Below, one piece after another: positions 1-9,318 of a stretch of DNA of 64,000 nucleotides. The stretch covers positions 101,497 to 165,496 of the forward strand of contig NZ_QSUN01000003.1 in the NCBI RefSeq assembly GCF_003438995.1, written 5' to 3'. The notes under the pieces were generated by a model, which was not told the origin of the DNA, made no database searches, and saw nothing but the letters and a program-made list of their open reading frames with translations. The translations under genes were made by a program, and so were the position numbers. Positions within the stretch are counted from its first letter, which is position 1; every line of letters starts with the position of its first letter. The DNA is from Bacteroides sp. OM05-12. GTDB taxonomy: Bacteria; Bacteroidota; Bacteroidia; Bacteroidales; Bacteroidaceae.

Positions 1-15
1 TTAATCATACCAAGA

Positions 16-1140
16 CTATCTCACAATAAGTTTCTTGGTTACAATATTATTTCCTGATTCAACACGAACATAATAGTTTCCTTTGCTCCAACCTTCAGCT
101 TGTACGGTGACATCTTTATCGGCAGAAACGGCTTTAATCAATTGTCCCATTACATTGTAAACTGAAATATTGGCATTATCGGAAGCTGTCTTTACTGTAA
201 ACGAAGTGTTTTCCACAATTATTGTAGGATAAACCGATACAGGTTCATCTTGTTTCATCGCATTAATACCGTTGACAGTACCCTTACCTATCTTCACACC
301 GCGTACACAAGTCGGATTAATCCCTGAAGGCATATCAAAAGTCAAATCAAAACTACCTCGTCCGCTTTTGCTATAACCATTATTTTCCGGTTTATCCGCA
401 CTATGCAGGTTTACGCTGACCTCTTCATCATTTACCGAGCAAAGAGCCATATCATCATATCCATCACCATCTACATCAAGCAATACAGGAATGTCGTTTT
501 TAGTTCCAAACTGCATATTAGCTATATCCTGATTGGCAAAGTCCGGAACCTTATGTTCGGTAGTAGAAGGAGTAAATGAACACAACCATGCACCCTTATC
601 GTATAAAACGACATCTGCCAGACCATCATTATTCATATCTCCTGCTAACAATGCATCCGTATCCGTAATACCAAAAGCTAGATTTACATCTGCAACATCT
701 TCCAAAAAGAAATGCATCAGCCACCAAAGGCCATATTCATTATCACGACGAATAGCTACATCACCGATTCCGTCTCCATTAAAATCAGCGGTAAGAGCTT
801 TATCTCCAACTGCCATACCATAAATAATATCTTGCGGATCAACAAAGTTGTTATTCCCATCATTATAATAGAATTTCCAATGAATAAGCTGATCTACAGA
901 ACAAGAACGATCTACTTCACACAAATCAAAATAACCGTCACCATTGGCATCGTATACAAAAACCTCGGATATAGCCACATCTTTTGTCTGAGTAGGAACT
1001 GTAAGGTCAATCTTACCATCCAAATCAAAATCAAACTGATAACCGGCTTCAGCAGACCAATACACAATACCGTCTTTATTCTGACCGTAAGAAAAAACGG
1101 TCATTAAACTTACTAAAAATACAAGTGTTAACTTTTTCAT
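16..1140 (-). CDS. Secreted VCBS/FG-GAP-repeat protein with T9SS-like tail
   Basis: Probable exported, non-catalytic surface protein of 374 residues. The N-terminus is a signal peptide (two Lys, a hydrophobic run, then SYGQ). The body carries Asp-rich FG-GAP/VCBS-type loops: DFDLDGKIDL, DANGDGYFDL, DFNGDGIGDV, DMNNDGLADV and DVDGDGYDDM. The same repeat opens the neighbouring GH66-like enzyme. The last ~75 residues resemble a T9SS type A sorting tail (VYNVMGQLI, GNYYVRV, KKLIVR). I start at the ATG at 1140 because the longer frame begins with TTG ahead of the signal peptide; the ATG at 1146 is also possible. The gene lies 45 bp after the GH66-like gene and is probably the last gene of the SusC operon. 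A role in binding the PUL substrate is inference. Confidence 0.8.
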   Translation of the reverse strand: MKKLTLVFLVSLMTVFSYGQNKDGIVYWSAEAGYQFDFDLDGKIDLTVPTQTKDVAISEVFVYDANGDGYFDLCEVDRSCSVDQLIHWKFYYNDGNNNFVDPQDIIYGMAVGDKALTADFNGDGIGDVAIRRDNEYGLWWLMHFFLEDVADVNLAFGITDTDALLAGDMNNDGLADVVLYDKGAWLCSFTPSTTEHKVPDFANQDIANMQFGTKNDIPVLLDVDGDGYDDMALCSVNDEEVSVNLHSADKPENNGYSKSGRGSFDLTFDMPSGINPTCVRGVKIGKGTVNGINAMKQDEPVSVYPTIIVENTSFTVKTASDNANISVYNVMGQLIKAVSADKDVTVQAEGWSKGNYYVRVESGNNIVTKKLIVR

Positions 1141-1185
1141 AACCATTAAATTTAAATTATACAATAATGAATCTATACTTCTTTT

Positions 1186-4100
1186 TTATCGGAATATTAC
1201 CGAGGAATATAATTGATTGAAATGACGCTGCTCTACATCGTTAATCGTCAACAGATAAGCTCCCTGTGACAGTGTAGGAACATGACAGGAAAGAACCCCG
1301 TTATTAAACTTAGTCCTGCTTTTATAGCAAATACGTCCTCCTAAATCTACCAACCGGACCTCATAAAGAGATTCTTCTTGCATCTCACCAGAAACAATCT
1401 GCATACAGCCCTCATCATCAAAATAAACACTTACGGCTTCATCTTTTTTTTTAATCGAATCGATACCGGAATATCCTTCCGACATAAAAATTAAATTGTC
1501 GTAATCCGCACTATTACGGTCTACCGGTCCTAAGTGAACAGAGATGACTATGGCATTTGCCCAATCTTCTCCCCACAATTTCACCAAGTCTTGTTGAATA
1601 TTTCTTTCATACTCTACCCACTCACCAACTATTGGTTTTACAGGAGTTAAAGTAAGATAAGCCAGTCCAGGCTGAGAATAACCTACACGATAGAATATAT
1701 CCCTGGTTTCCCATACCGGAGAACTATCAGATGGTTTTATCAGACGGAAGCCAAACCAGCAAGCCGTAGTATTATTGGAACGAATAGCTATCTTGAATCG
1801 ATTAAACTGATCTATAGGTACCCGTATCGCCCCATCAGAAGTAGTCGTAAAACGAATTATACCCGGAGTTACCTGCAATGCCCTTTCTCCGGCAAATGCA
1901 TCCGTAATAATACTTGTCTGAGAGATATTACCATTATAATCATTAGCAACAATCAACGGTTCCTGGTCATCAAGAACAGAAACAGCATCACACTGCGCCG
2001 GACGCAAAGTTTCTCCTTTTGCATCATATTGGAATGGAAAAATATCAAATGACATTGCATCATCATCCATCTCATCCAGCATTCCGGAAGCATTATCCAA
2101 ATTAAGTACTAAGGTTGCAAATGTATCAAGTGTCGGCAATGATACTTTTATTTTAGTCCCTTCCTTTACATAATTCACCTTCTGACGACCTTCCAGAGTT
2201 ACACAATAAAGATCAGTCGGAACAACATTTTCCGGTAACGTAAAAGAAACGCCAACTGCTCTGCTTTGCGGTGTAGCATTAACCGCATCCCAACGCAATT
2301 CAGTTGTAGTACCATAGTTGATCAGATTTATAATCATTGCATCAACCCGACGGGTACGTTTATCCCAACGTTTTTTCAGTTTTGCATAAACTCCTGCTAT
2401 ATTATCATCCAACGACAAGTCCGAATTATTATAATCGGCAATCACATAAGCGTGATTAGAATAATAAAGATAACCTCCATAAGCCTCCGTAAATTCATTC
2501 CAACGGGCAATGCGCTCAAGAACTTCCACCGGATAATTTACCGCATGAAAAGGAACCGGGTCAGTGAAGCCTGCTACTCCATCAACTACTTGTGCTGCCG
2601 GATAACCACCTGCAGAAAGACAAGTAGCGAACTGATAATCAATATTCTGCTTCGGCCAACTTGTCTTCAAATTCATTTCTGCCGGAGGATAGAAGTTAGC
2701 AAATACAGGTTTATCCGGGTAACGCGACTTCGCTTCATAAATATCACGATAAAGATCCGTATATTTCGTTCCTGTACCAAAAGGCCAAAGTTCCATAAAT
2801 TGATGATTGGCTACCGCTCCTGTGGTATAATGAGGCACATTCCCGTTTGTTGACGGAAGCTGTAAAGCCGTAGTCGTCACATCCGCACGTTCACCTTTTA
2901 CAGCTAAATCCAACCGGTTAACCAACGGTGCCATCTCATTCGAAAAATTGCAGGTAATAGAAGTCCCGTCACAAACATAACTATCAGGCAAGCCATACCA
3001 ATCCCAACGATACCCGTCCCAATTATATTCTCTTTGAGCTTCTACAGCTTGGGAAACAAAATAGTCATTGAAATTCTTGTATGTATCTCCATTTATAATA
3101 TACGGAGCATTCACCGATTCATTAGTGGACATCAAGTAGAGATAAGAACCTCCATAAGTTATAAAGCTACGATCAGCGGCATTACGCATCGCCCAATTAG
3201 GATAATCATGTGCAAAAGCCGGAGTTGCGGCGTATATACCTGTATAACAAATAGAACGTCCACCAATACTACGGAACTTTTCAATTTTCTTTTTCATCAT
3301 ATCTTTGCTTGTCCAAAGACGATCATCACCTACATAGGTATTCCATGTCTCTGTTTGAGGAGCAATTTCCTCATGAGCTCTCATCCAGGGGTGATATTCC
3401 AATGTATTTATTCCTGCCGCTTTCAAATTATGTGCCCACTTATCCACATCCAAAGAATTATCAAAAATACATGTCCATCCATGACGTAGATTCACTTCTT
3501 TTCCCATTTCTTCCACTGTTGCCAAAGGAAGCGTTACCGGACGTGAATTATCCATATCTGCCGCCATAACACTCAAGACATCCGATACCGGTACAGTTAT
3601 AGCACGGTCAACAGCCCCAAAACCATTAATATCTGCATAATGCTCAAACCTTGGTTTATCTGCCGACCAGTAATTAATAAGAATCTGACCGGTTGAAGAA
3701 CGATAAAGTGCCATATCCGTATAGCCGTCTCCATTAAAATCACCGGTAAAAGGTATATCTTCCGCTGTACCAAAAATAACTCCATTAATGGCTAAAGGCA
3801 TATCAAACTCCGGATATCCGGTCAAAGAAGAAAAGGCTACGTACCATGTCCCTGTAGAAGGACGATAAACAGCAATATCATCTATTCCATCACCGTTAAA
3901 GTCACCGGCAAGCGGGATATCCCCCGGTAAGCCGAACTGACCTTTGGCATCGAAATTTCCCTCACAAGGGGAAAAATCGATATACCAAGTAGCCAGCGCT
4001 CCTGAACCCGACCGCATAACAGCGATGTCACTTTTTCCATCACCATTAAAATCACCGACAACACATTTGTCTGCTTCACTAACTCCAAAACTAATCGGGC

Positions 4101-4380
4101 TTTCTTCAATCCAATTACCTTTACCTTTATTTATTTTCCATACCCATTGGATGTTTTCACTATCTAATTTAATTTCACAAAGATCCGCCAAACCGTCCCC
4201 GTCATAATCGCCAACGCATGCTCCCCCTAGGAAAGAGGCATCTACCGTCTGCGAAATATGAGCTTGACTACCGATATCAAAAGACCACCCTGACCGGGTT
4301 CTATAAACCAAATCATCATGGGCATTTATCGACAAAAACAAACATAGCAACCCTGAGGACATCAATATTTTCTTTTTCAT
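1186..4380 (-). CDS. GH66-like glycoside hydrolase (dextranase family) with VCBS repeats
   Basis: Large exported enzyme of 1064 residues. A signal peptide (~1-20) is followed by VCBS loops (~55-245: DYDGDGLADL, DFNGDGKSDI, DFNGDGIDDI, DFNGDGYTDM). A TIM-barrel-like region follows (~290-760) that I match from memory to GH66 dextranases and cycloisomaltooligosaccharide glucanotransferases: INTLEYHPWMRAHE early, WDGYRWDWYG (D460 the candidate nucleophile), NHQFMELWPF (E530 the candidate acid/base) and RWNEFTEAYGGYL near the end. A beta-rich module (~800-960) could bind carbohydrate. The final ~90 residues look like a T9SS-type tail. It follows susD by 65 bp with a hairpin between. GH66 enzymes cut or transfer alpha-1,6-glucan, so dextran-like glucan is the likeliest substrate. 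The motifs diverge from the family, so the specificity could differ. Confidence 0.75.
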   Translation of the reverse strand: MKKKILMSSGLLCLFLSINAHDDLVYRTRSGWSFDIGSQAHISQTVDASFLGGACVGDYDGDGLADLCEIKLDSENIQWVWKINKGKGNWIEESPISFGVSEADKCVVGDFNGDGKSDIAVMRSGSGALATWYIDFSPCEGNFDAKGQFGLPGDIPLAGDFNGDGIDDIAVYRPSTGTWYVAFSSLTGYPEFDMPLAINGVIFGTAEDIPFTGDFNGDGYTDMALYRSSTGQILINYWSADKPRFEHYADINGFGAVDRAITVPVSDVLSVMAADMDNSRPVTLPLATVEEMGKEVNLRHGWTCIFDNSLDVDKWAHNLKAAGINTLEYHPWMRAHEEIAPQTETWNTYVGDDRLWTSKDMMKKKIEKFRSIGGRSICYTGIYAATPAFAHDYPNWAMRNAADRSFITYGGSYLYLMSTNESVNAPYIINGDTYKNFNDYFVSQAVEAQREYNWDGYRWDWYGLPDSYVCDGTSITCNFSNEMAPLVNRLDLAVKGERADVTTTALQLPSTNGNVPHYTTGAVANHQFMELWPFGTGTKYTDLYRDIYEAKSRYPDKPVFANFYPPAEMNLKTSWPKQNIDYQFATCLSAGGYPAAQVVDGVAGFTDPVPFHAVNYPVEVLERIARWNEFTEAYGGYLYYSNHAYVIADYNNSDLSLDDNIAGVYAKLKKRWDKRTRRVDAMIINLINYGTTTELRWDAVNATPQSRAVGVSFTLPENVVPTDLYCVTLEGRQKVNYVKEGTKIKVSLPTLDTFATLVLNLDNASGMLDEMDDDAMSFDIFPFQYDAKGETLRPAQCDAVSVLDDQEPLIVANDYNGNISQTSIITDAFAGERALQVTPGIIRFTTTSDGAIRVPIDQFNRFKIAIRSNNTTACWFGFRLIKPSDSSPVWETRDIFYRVGYSQPGLAYLTLTPVKPIVGEWVEYERNIQQDLVKLWGEDWANAIVISVHLGPVDRNSADYDNLIFMSEGYSGIDSIKKKDEAVSVYFDDEGCMQIVSGEMQEESLYEVRLVDLGGRICYKSRTKFNNGVLSCHVPTLSQGAYLLTINDVEQRHFNQLYSSVIFR

Positions 4381-4395
4381 GTTCTTATCTTATTG

Positions 4396-4419
4396 GAGAG
4401 CCATTGGCTTATGGCTCTC
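4396..4419 (-). promoter_or_regulatory. Intergenic hairpin between susD and the GH66-like gene
   Basis: A perfect 9-bp stem (GAGAGCCAT with ATGGCTCTC) and 6-nt loop lie in the 65-bp gap. No T-run follows on the minus strand, so this is more likely an attenuation, processing or mRNA-stability element than a full terminator. It could set enzyme expression below that of SusC/SusD. Confidence 0.5.
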
Positions 4420-4445
4420 TACTACTATTAATAAATGATTTTGCC

Positions 4446-5978
4446 TTAATATCCCGGATTATTCGGTCTTAAATTAGGATTCGCATCAATATCATCCATT
4501 GGTACAGGTAACAATAAATGCTTCGGAGTAGTGAAATTGGTTTTACCTATACTATGGAAGAACTTCTTCGCATACTCACCATTTTCATCGTAACGAATCA
4601 AATCGAACCAACGATGTCCACCTTCAAAGGCAAGTTCCATACGACGTTCATGACGAATAATTTCTCTCAACTCGGCTTGATCTTCCGTATCCACATTCGG
4701 TAAGCCCGCTCTGGCACGAACACGATTTAACGGTCCGCCTTCTTCATAAGAAGTTGCAGGTGCACATGCTTCTTTGGTATGTCCTGTTTCATTCAAAGCC
4801 TCTGCATACATGAGCAATACATCCGCATAGCGAAGTACCGGAAAATTAAGAGGACTATCCATTGCACGATCCTGACCTATATCTTCACACAAGAACTTCT
4901 TAACATTATGACCGGTCTGTGAGCATGAAGGATCATAAGACCATCCTTTATACTGATCACCTTGACACCACACAGAAACTTTCTTACGCAAATCTCCTGG
5001 TTCATAAGAATCAACAAATTCCTGGTAAACGGCAAACCAACCGAAGTTACCCCATCTACCACCAATAGCGATAGGAGCCAAAGGAGCCAAATAATCATTA
5101 TGCCAAGCACCTTGTCCCAGAATATCGAACTCCGCATAAGTCGTTACATCTTTCTCATATTGTACTTCAAACAGACTTTCCGGACCATTCTCGCGCGAAT
5201 AATCAAAATTCCAGTCATACTTCTTATTCAATGAATAAACATTCAAAGTTTCCAGTTCTTCAATCGTCGAGATGGTATCATCATATCTTTTCAACGTTAA
5301 ATAAACTTTGGCTAATAACCCTAAAGAAGCTCCCTTCGTAGCACGACCTATATCAGAAGATTGTTCATATTGCGCGGGCAACAGAGATGCCGCATCTTTC
5401 AAATCCTGTATAATTAACTCGTAAATCTGTTCCTTAGGAGCTCGATGAACCTGCAAATCATGTGCAGCCGTTTGTTGAATTTTAATCAAAGGAACATCAC
5501 CGAATAAACGAACCAGATTGAAATAATACAAGGCACGCAAGAAATGAGCTTCACCTTTATATTGAATAATTTTATCCGGATCTACGTGAACAGCATTATC
5601 TACATTATTCAAAATCCAATTCGTACGGCTAATTCCTGCCCACGGTCCACGCCATAGTTCCTTAGCACCGGAATTATCACTGGTTGTTATAAAATTAGCT
5701 AATTGAGTCGTCTCCAACCCATTGCCTCCGGCTTCATTTCCTACACTACCTTCACCTGCCACTATATCAAGAGTCCACATACGGAGGTTATACATATACG
5801 AACTTTGTAATCGCTGATACATTGAATTAACTCCACTTTCAATTTCTTCAGCAGTACCTTTCTCAAAGAAATTATCAGTAATAATCTGATCATTGGGTAA
5901 TATCTCCAATTTATCCATACAACTCTGATTGCAGAGCGATAATCCTAAAAAGGTGAATATATAAATATACTTTTTCAT
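4446..5978 (-). CDS. SusD/RagB-family glycan-binding lipoprotein
   Basis: Surface glycan-binding partner of the SusC-type transporter, 510 residues. The N-terminus is a lipoprotein signal with a Cys after NQS, expected to anchor it at the outer membrane. The sequence is a typical SusD: helical TPR-like N-terminal half (for example EAHFLRALYYFNLVRLFGDVPL, given here only as a landmark near residue 145), and the C-terminal landmark HERRMELAFEGGHRWFDLIR at ~443-463, followed by the LLLPVP and NPNLRPNNPGY endings common to the family. It starts 12 bp after the SusC stop, so the two are co-transcribed. Family assignment is secure; the glycan bound is inferred only from the neighbouring GH66-like gene. 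Confidence 0.96.
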   Translation of the reverse strand: MKKYIYIFTFLGLSLCNQSCMDKLEILPNDQIITDNFFEKGTAEEIESGVNSMYQRLQSSYMYNLRMWTLDIVAGEGSVGNEAGGNGLETTQLANFITTSDNSGAKELWRGPWAGISRTNWILNNVDNAVHVDPDKIIQYKGEAHFLRALYYFNLVRLFGDVPLIKIQQTAAHDLQVHRAPKEQIYELIIQDLKDAASLLPAQYEQSSDIGRATKGASLGLLAKVYLTLKRYDDTISTIEELETLNVYSLNKKYDWNFDYSRENGPESLFEVQYEKDVTTYAEFDILGQGAWHNDYLAPLAPIAIGGRWGNFGWFAVYQEFVDSYEPGDLRKKVSVWCQGDQYKGWSYDPSCSQTGHNVKKFLCEDIGQDRAMDSPLNFPVLRYADVLLMYAEALNETGHTKEACAPATSYEEGGPLNRVRARAGLPNVDTEDQAELREIIRHERRMELAFEGGHRWFDLIRYDENGEYAKKFFHSIGKTNFTTPKHLLLPVPMDDIDANPNLRPNNPGY

Positions 5979-5990
5979 AGTCTTATATTA

Positions 5991-8900
5991 TTAGAATTTA
6001 ACAGATGCACCAAACATATATGTACGAGCAGAAGGATATACACCATAATCAAGCCCATTTAAACCCACTTCAGGATCTAATCCCGAATAATTAGTTATCG
6101 TACAAAGATTATCGAAGCTAACATAAAGACGTAATGCTTTAATTTTCGCTTTACTTGTCCATTGCTGCGGGAACGTATATCCGAAAGTCAAGTTCTTCAA
6201 CTTAGCATAAGAACCGTTCTCCAACCAACGAGTCGATGCCCGGGAATTATTATTCGGATCAGCATAAATAGCACGTGGCATTGAAGTGCTGGTACCTTCC
6301 CCTTTCCATCTTTCCAAAGTTGAAGCTAACTGATTATATGTACTGTTCATACTTTCATGGCTGGCTCTGACTCCATTCCATACCTGATTTCCCAAAGCAC
6401 CTTGAAAGAATATACTTAAATCGAAGTTTTTATAACTGAAGGTATTGTTAAATCCAAAGAAACAATCAGGTGACGGATTACCGATTACAGTACGGTCCAA
6501 ATCATTTATACTTCCGTTTTTATCTACATCCACAAACCACATATCACCGGGAGAAGTATTTTTATAAGGGTTATGAGAAGCTTTATCCGCAGCACGATTC
6601 TCCATTACCGGACCAGTAAAGACTTCATCAAGCGTCTGATATACTCCTCCTAATTTGTAACCATAGAAAGAGTTAATAGACTCTCCTTCGCGAATAAGAC
6701 TTACTCCGTTTAAGATTTCAGGCCCTCCGATAGAAACAACTTCATTATGGTTGAAACTCATATTCAAATTGGTTTCCCATTTAAATTCTCCTATAAAATT
6801 CTTAGTATTAATAGTAAACTCAAAACCTCTATTCAATACTTTACCAATATTTACCGGAGGCCAATCACCTTGTTCCAAAGAAGTACCACTGGTTTGAGGT
6901 ACCGGTTTCTTTGTGAGCATATCTATCGTATTTTTCTTATAAAAATCAATATTTGCAACGATGCGATTCTGCAAAAAGCCTATATCAATACCTACATTAT
7001 ATTGCTCCACAGCTTCCCATCTTATAGATGGATTAGACAACAAATACGGATAAATCAAATCCACTAAATTAGATTCAAAGCCACGTTGGGAACCAAAATT
7101 ATAAACACCGTTTACGCTCAATTTATCTGCAAATGTATAAGATCCGATATGTTGATTACCGGTCTGTCCATAACCAGCCCTAAGTTTCAATTGGGAAATA
7201 GGTTTCACATCTTGCATAAAAGATTCATTGGCTACATTCCATGCAGCAGCAAAAGATGGGAAAAAGCCAAAACGATTATCTTTTCCGAACTTAGAAGAAC
7301 CGTCGGCACGAAAAGTTGCAGTCAACAGATAACGATCATCAAAAGAATAATGCAAACGTGTCATGTATGACATTAATGCCCACCGTAAAGAGTTACCACC
7401 AACATCCGTAGCTTTGGTTGCGTTATCCAATTCAGTCGTAAGTTCGCTGGCACGTCCTGACCCTGCTGCGGAAACGGATTCTTTCTTATATTCCTGATAA
7501 GACGTACCAACCATTGCATTCAATTTATGCTTTCCAAAAGATCTATCATAGTTCAAAATATTATCCCACAAATATAATTGCTCATAAACGGAAGCAATTG
7601 ACTGCATCGTATTCTTCGACTCATTCATCCCCCATTTGTATTTAGGTATGTATGAGTTATTATAATCATATCCTAATTCAGCTCCTCCCGTTGTTTTAAA
7701 TTTCAAACCTTTGATGATTTCCCATTCAAGAGATATATTAGACAACATACGAAAGCCTTTCATCCGGTAACTTTGTTCGTTGATAATAGCCACTGGGTTG
7801 AGTGCATTACCATTCCACTCGGCATTACCCGTAGGACCTGCATATTCTCCGTTTTCATCTTTTATCGGAATAGACGGAAGAATACGCATCGCATTTTGAA
7901 TTACCGTTCCGACCGGTTGATTGCGTCTGTTTTCCGCACTTAAATTTACATTTGCTCTAACCGTTACATTGGAAGCTATTTTGGAAGAAATGTTTGATTG
8001 TAAACTCAGACGTTCAAAGGAAGAGTTTTTCATAATACCATCCTGAGTATAATACCCTAAAGAAGTGGCGTGACTTATTTTTTGATTTCCTCCCAGAATA
8101 GAAAGATTTACTTTCTGCATCGGTGCAGTATGGAATATAGCATCCGTCCAATCAGTACCAACACCCAAAGACTCAGGATCGGCAAATGCTGGATTCAAAG
8201 AATACTCAGGTCCCGCATTGGTACGCATCTCATTATGCAAAGCGGCATATTGCGCTGCATTCATCATCTTATATGTCTTTGCAGAATGCTGTATGCCATA
8301 ACTATAATCAAAATTAATTTCCGTATGGCCTTCTTGCGCTTGCTTAGTCGTAACCATCACGACTCCATTGGCACCTCGTGAACCGTAGATGGCTGTAGCC
8401 GAAGCATCTTTTAAAACGTCTATGGACTCCACATCATTAGGATTCAAATACCACATGCCTGCACTAACCGGAACTCCATCTATAACATATAAAGGAGAAG
8501 CATCATTGATAGTACCGAGTCCACGTACAAGAATGGAGACATCTCCACCGGGAGCACCGGAGTTTTGTACAACCTGAACACCGGACATTTTTCCGGCAAT
8601 AGCTTGCATAACATTTGATGTTGCATTTTTGGTGATTTCAGATGATTTGACTGAAGAAACCGCACCTGTAACATCTTTCCTTTTCATCGTTCCGTACCCC
8701 ACTACTACCACTTCATCCAAAGTCTCAACATCCTCTTTCATTACTACATTAATAAATGTTTTATCAGAAACACTCACTTCGGTAGTAACGTATCCTATAT
8801 AAGAAAAAACCAATACAGGACGTTGCCCTTTGACTTTCAGTGTAAAATTACCGTCCAAATCAGTAATGGTAGCATTATTAGTTCCTTTTTGGGAAACAGT

Positions 8901-9131
8901 TGCGGCAATAACAGGTAATCCATCTTGCCCTTTCACCGTACCTTTTACCGTTTGTTCTTGTTGTGTTACATGCATGACTCCCATTGTACTACCCTCACTC
9001 GGATTGTCAGTAATACCAGTTGCATGAACAGCAATTGGAGAGATAAGAAACATCGCAGTCCCGATAAGCAAAGTATGCTTCATGCGACTTTTACATAGAT
9101 ACTCTGTTTTCATATTCATTGTGTTTTTCAT
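5991..9131 (-). CDS. SusC/RagA-family TonB-dependent outer-membrane transporter
   Basis: Outer-membrane oligosaccharide importer driven by TonB, ~1046 residues, the usual SusC length. After a signal peptide (MKHTLLIGTAMFLISP...HA) comes a carboxypeptidase-regulatory-like domain (~60-135: VKGTVKGQDGLPVIAATVS), a TonB-box-like segment LDEVVVVGYGTMKR (~138), a plug domain and a long beta-barrel ending YMFGASVKF. The longest frame opens with TTG at 9155. I use the first ATG (9131), but ATGs at 9119, 9113 and 9083 would also leave the signal peptide intact. It heads the unit susC-susD-GH66-VCBS. Upstream lies the same regulatory element found before the isomerase operon. Confidence 0.96.
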   Translation of the reverse strand: MKNTMNMKTEYLCKSRMKHTLLIGTAMFLISPIAVHATGITDNPSEGSTMGVMHVTQQEQTVKGTVKGQDGLPVIAATVSQKGTNNATITDLDGNFTLKVKGQRPVLVFSYIGYVTTEVSVSDKTFINVVMKEDVETLDEVVVVGYGTMKRKDVTGAVSSVKSSEITKNATSNVMQAIAGKMSGVQVVQNSGAPGGDVSILVRGLGTINDASPLYVIDGVPVSAGMWYLNPNDVESIDVLKDASATAIYGSRGANGVVMVTTKQAQEGHTEINFDYSYGIQHSAKTYKMMNAAQYAALHNEMRTNAGPEYSLNPAFADPESLGVGTDWTDAIFHTAPMQKVNLSILGGNQKISHATSLGYYTQDGIMKNSSFERLSLQSNISSKIASNVTVRANVNLSAENRRNQPVGTVIQNAMRILPSIPIKDENGEYAGPTGNAEWNGNALNPVAIINEQSYRMKGFRMLSNISLEWEIIKGLKFKTTGGAELGYDYNNSYIPKYKWGMNESKNTMQSIASVYEQLYLWDNILNYDRSFGKHKLNAMVGTSYQEYKKESVSAAGSGRASELTTELDNATKATDVGGNSLRWALMSYMTRLHYSFDDRYLLTATFRADGSSKFGKDNRFGFFPSFAAAWNVANESFMQDVKPISQLKLRAGYGQTGNQHIGSYTFADKLSVNGVYNFGSQRGFESNLVDLIYPYLLSNPSIRWEAVEQYNVGIDIGFLQNRIVANIDFYKKNTIDMLTKKPVPQTSGTSLEQGDWPPVNIGKVLNRGFEFTINTKNFIGEFKWETNLNMSFNHNEVVSIGGPEILNGVSLIREGESINSFYGYKLGGVYQTLDEVFTGPVMENRAADKASHNPYKNTSPGDMWFVDVDKNGSINDLDRTVIGNPSPDCFFGFNNTFSYKNFDLSIFFQGALGNQVWNGVRASHESMNSTYNQLASTLERWKGEGTSTSMPRAIYADPNNNSRASTRWLENGSYAKLKNLTFGYTFPQQWTSKAKIKALRLYVSFDNLCTITNYSGLDPEVGLNGLDYGVYPSARTYMFGASVKF

Positions 9132-9194
9132 TATTACAATCAACTTAAATTTCAATTAAACAAAAGAATTATGGTTAGCATTGAATGACGAATG

Positions 9195-9261
9195 TAAAAT
9201 TACAGTTAAACGACATACGTTCTTTCCATCATTTTAGCTGATTATTATGATATCTTACCAT
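9195..9261 (-). promoter_or_regulatory. susC promoter with shared upstream element
   Basis: On the minus strand the -7 candidate TAATTTTA (9202-9195) departs from TAnnTTTG at one base. Exactly 37 nt upstream starts a 22-bp element (9240-9261, + strand core TTATGATATCTTACCAT) that matches 20 of 22 positions of the element at 14951-14972. No -33 TTTG is at the normal distance, which fits an activator-dependent promoter. The local AraC protein is the obvious candidate regulator (inference). Confidence 0.65.
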
Positions 9262-9318
9262 AATAAGCTTTCCCATTCCTATTTATTGATATTATTCCAA
9301 TATCTTATTAAAGAATTC

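Noticed and set aside
2266..2853. Plus-strand ORF of 195 codons opposite the GH66-like gene
   Set aside because: Composition (Ile/Arg/Cys rich) is that of an antisense shadow; the minus-strand gene has clear domains throughout.
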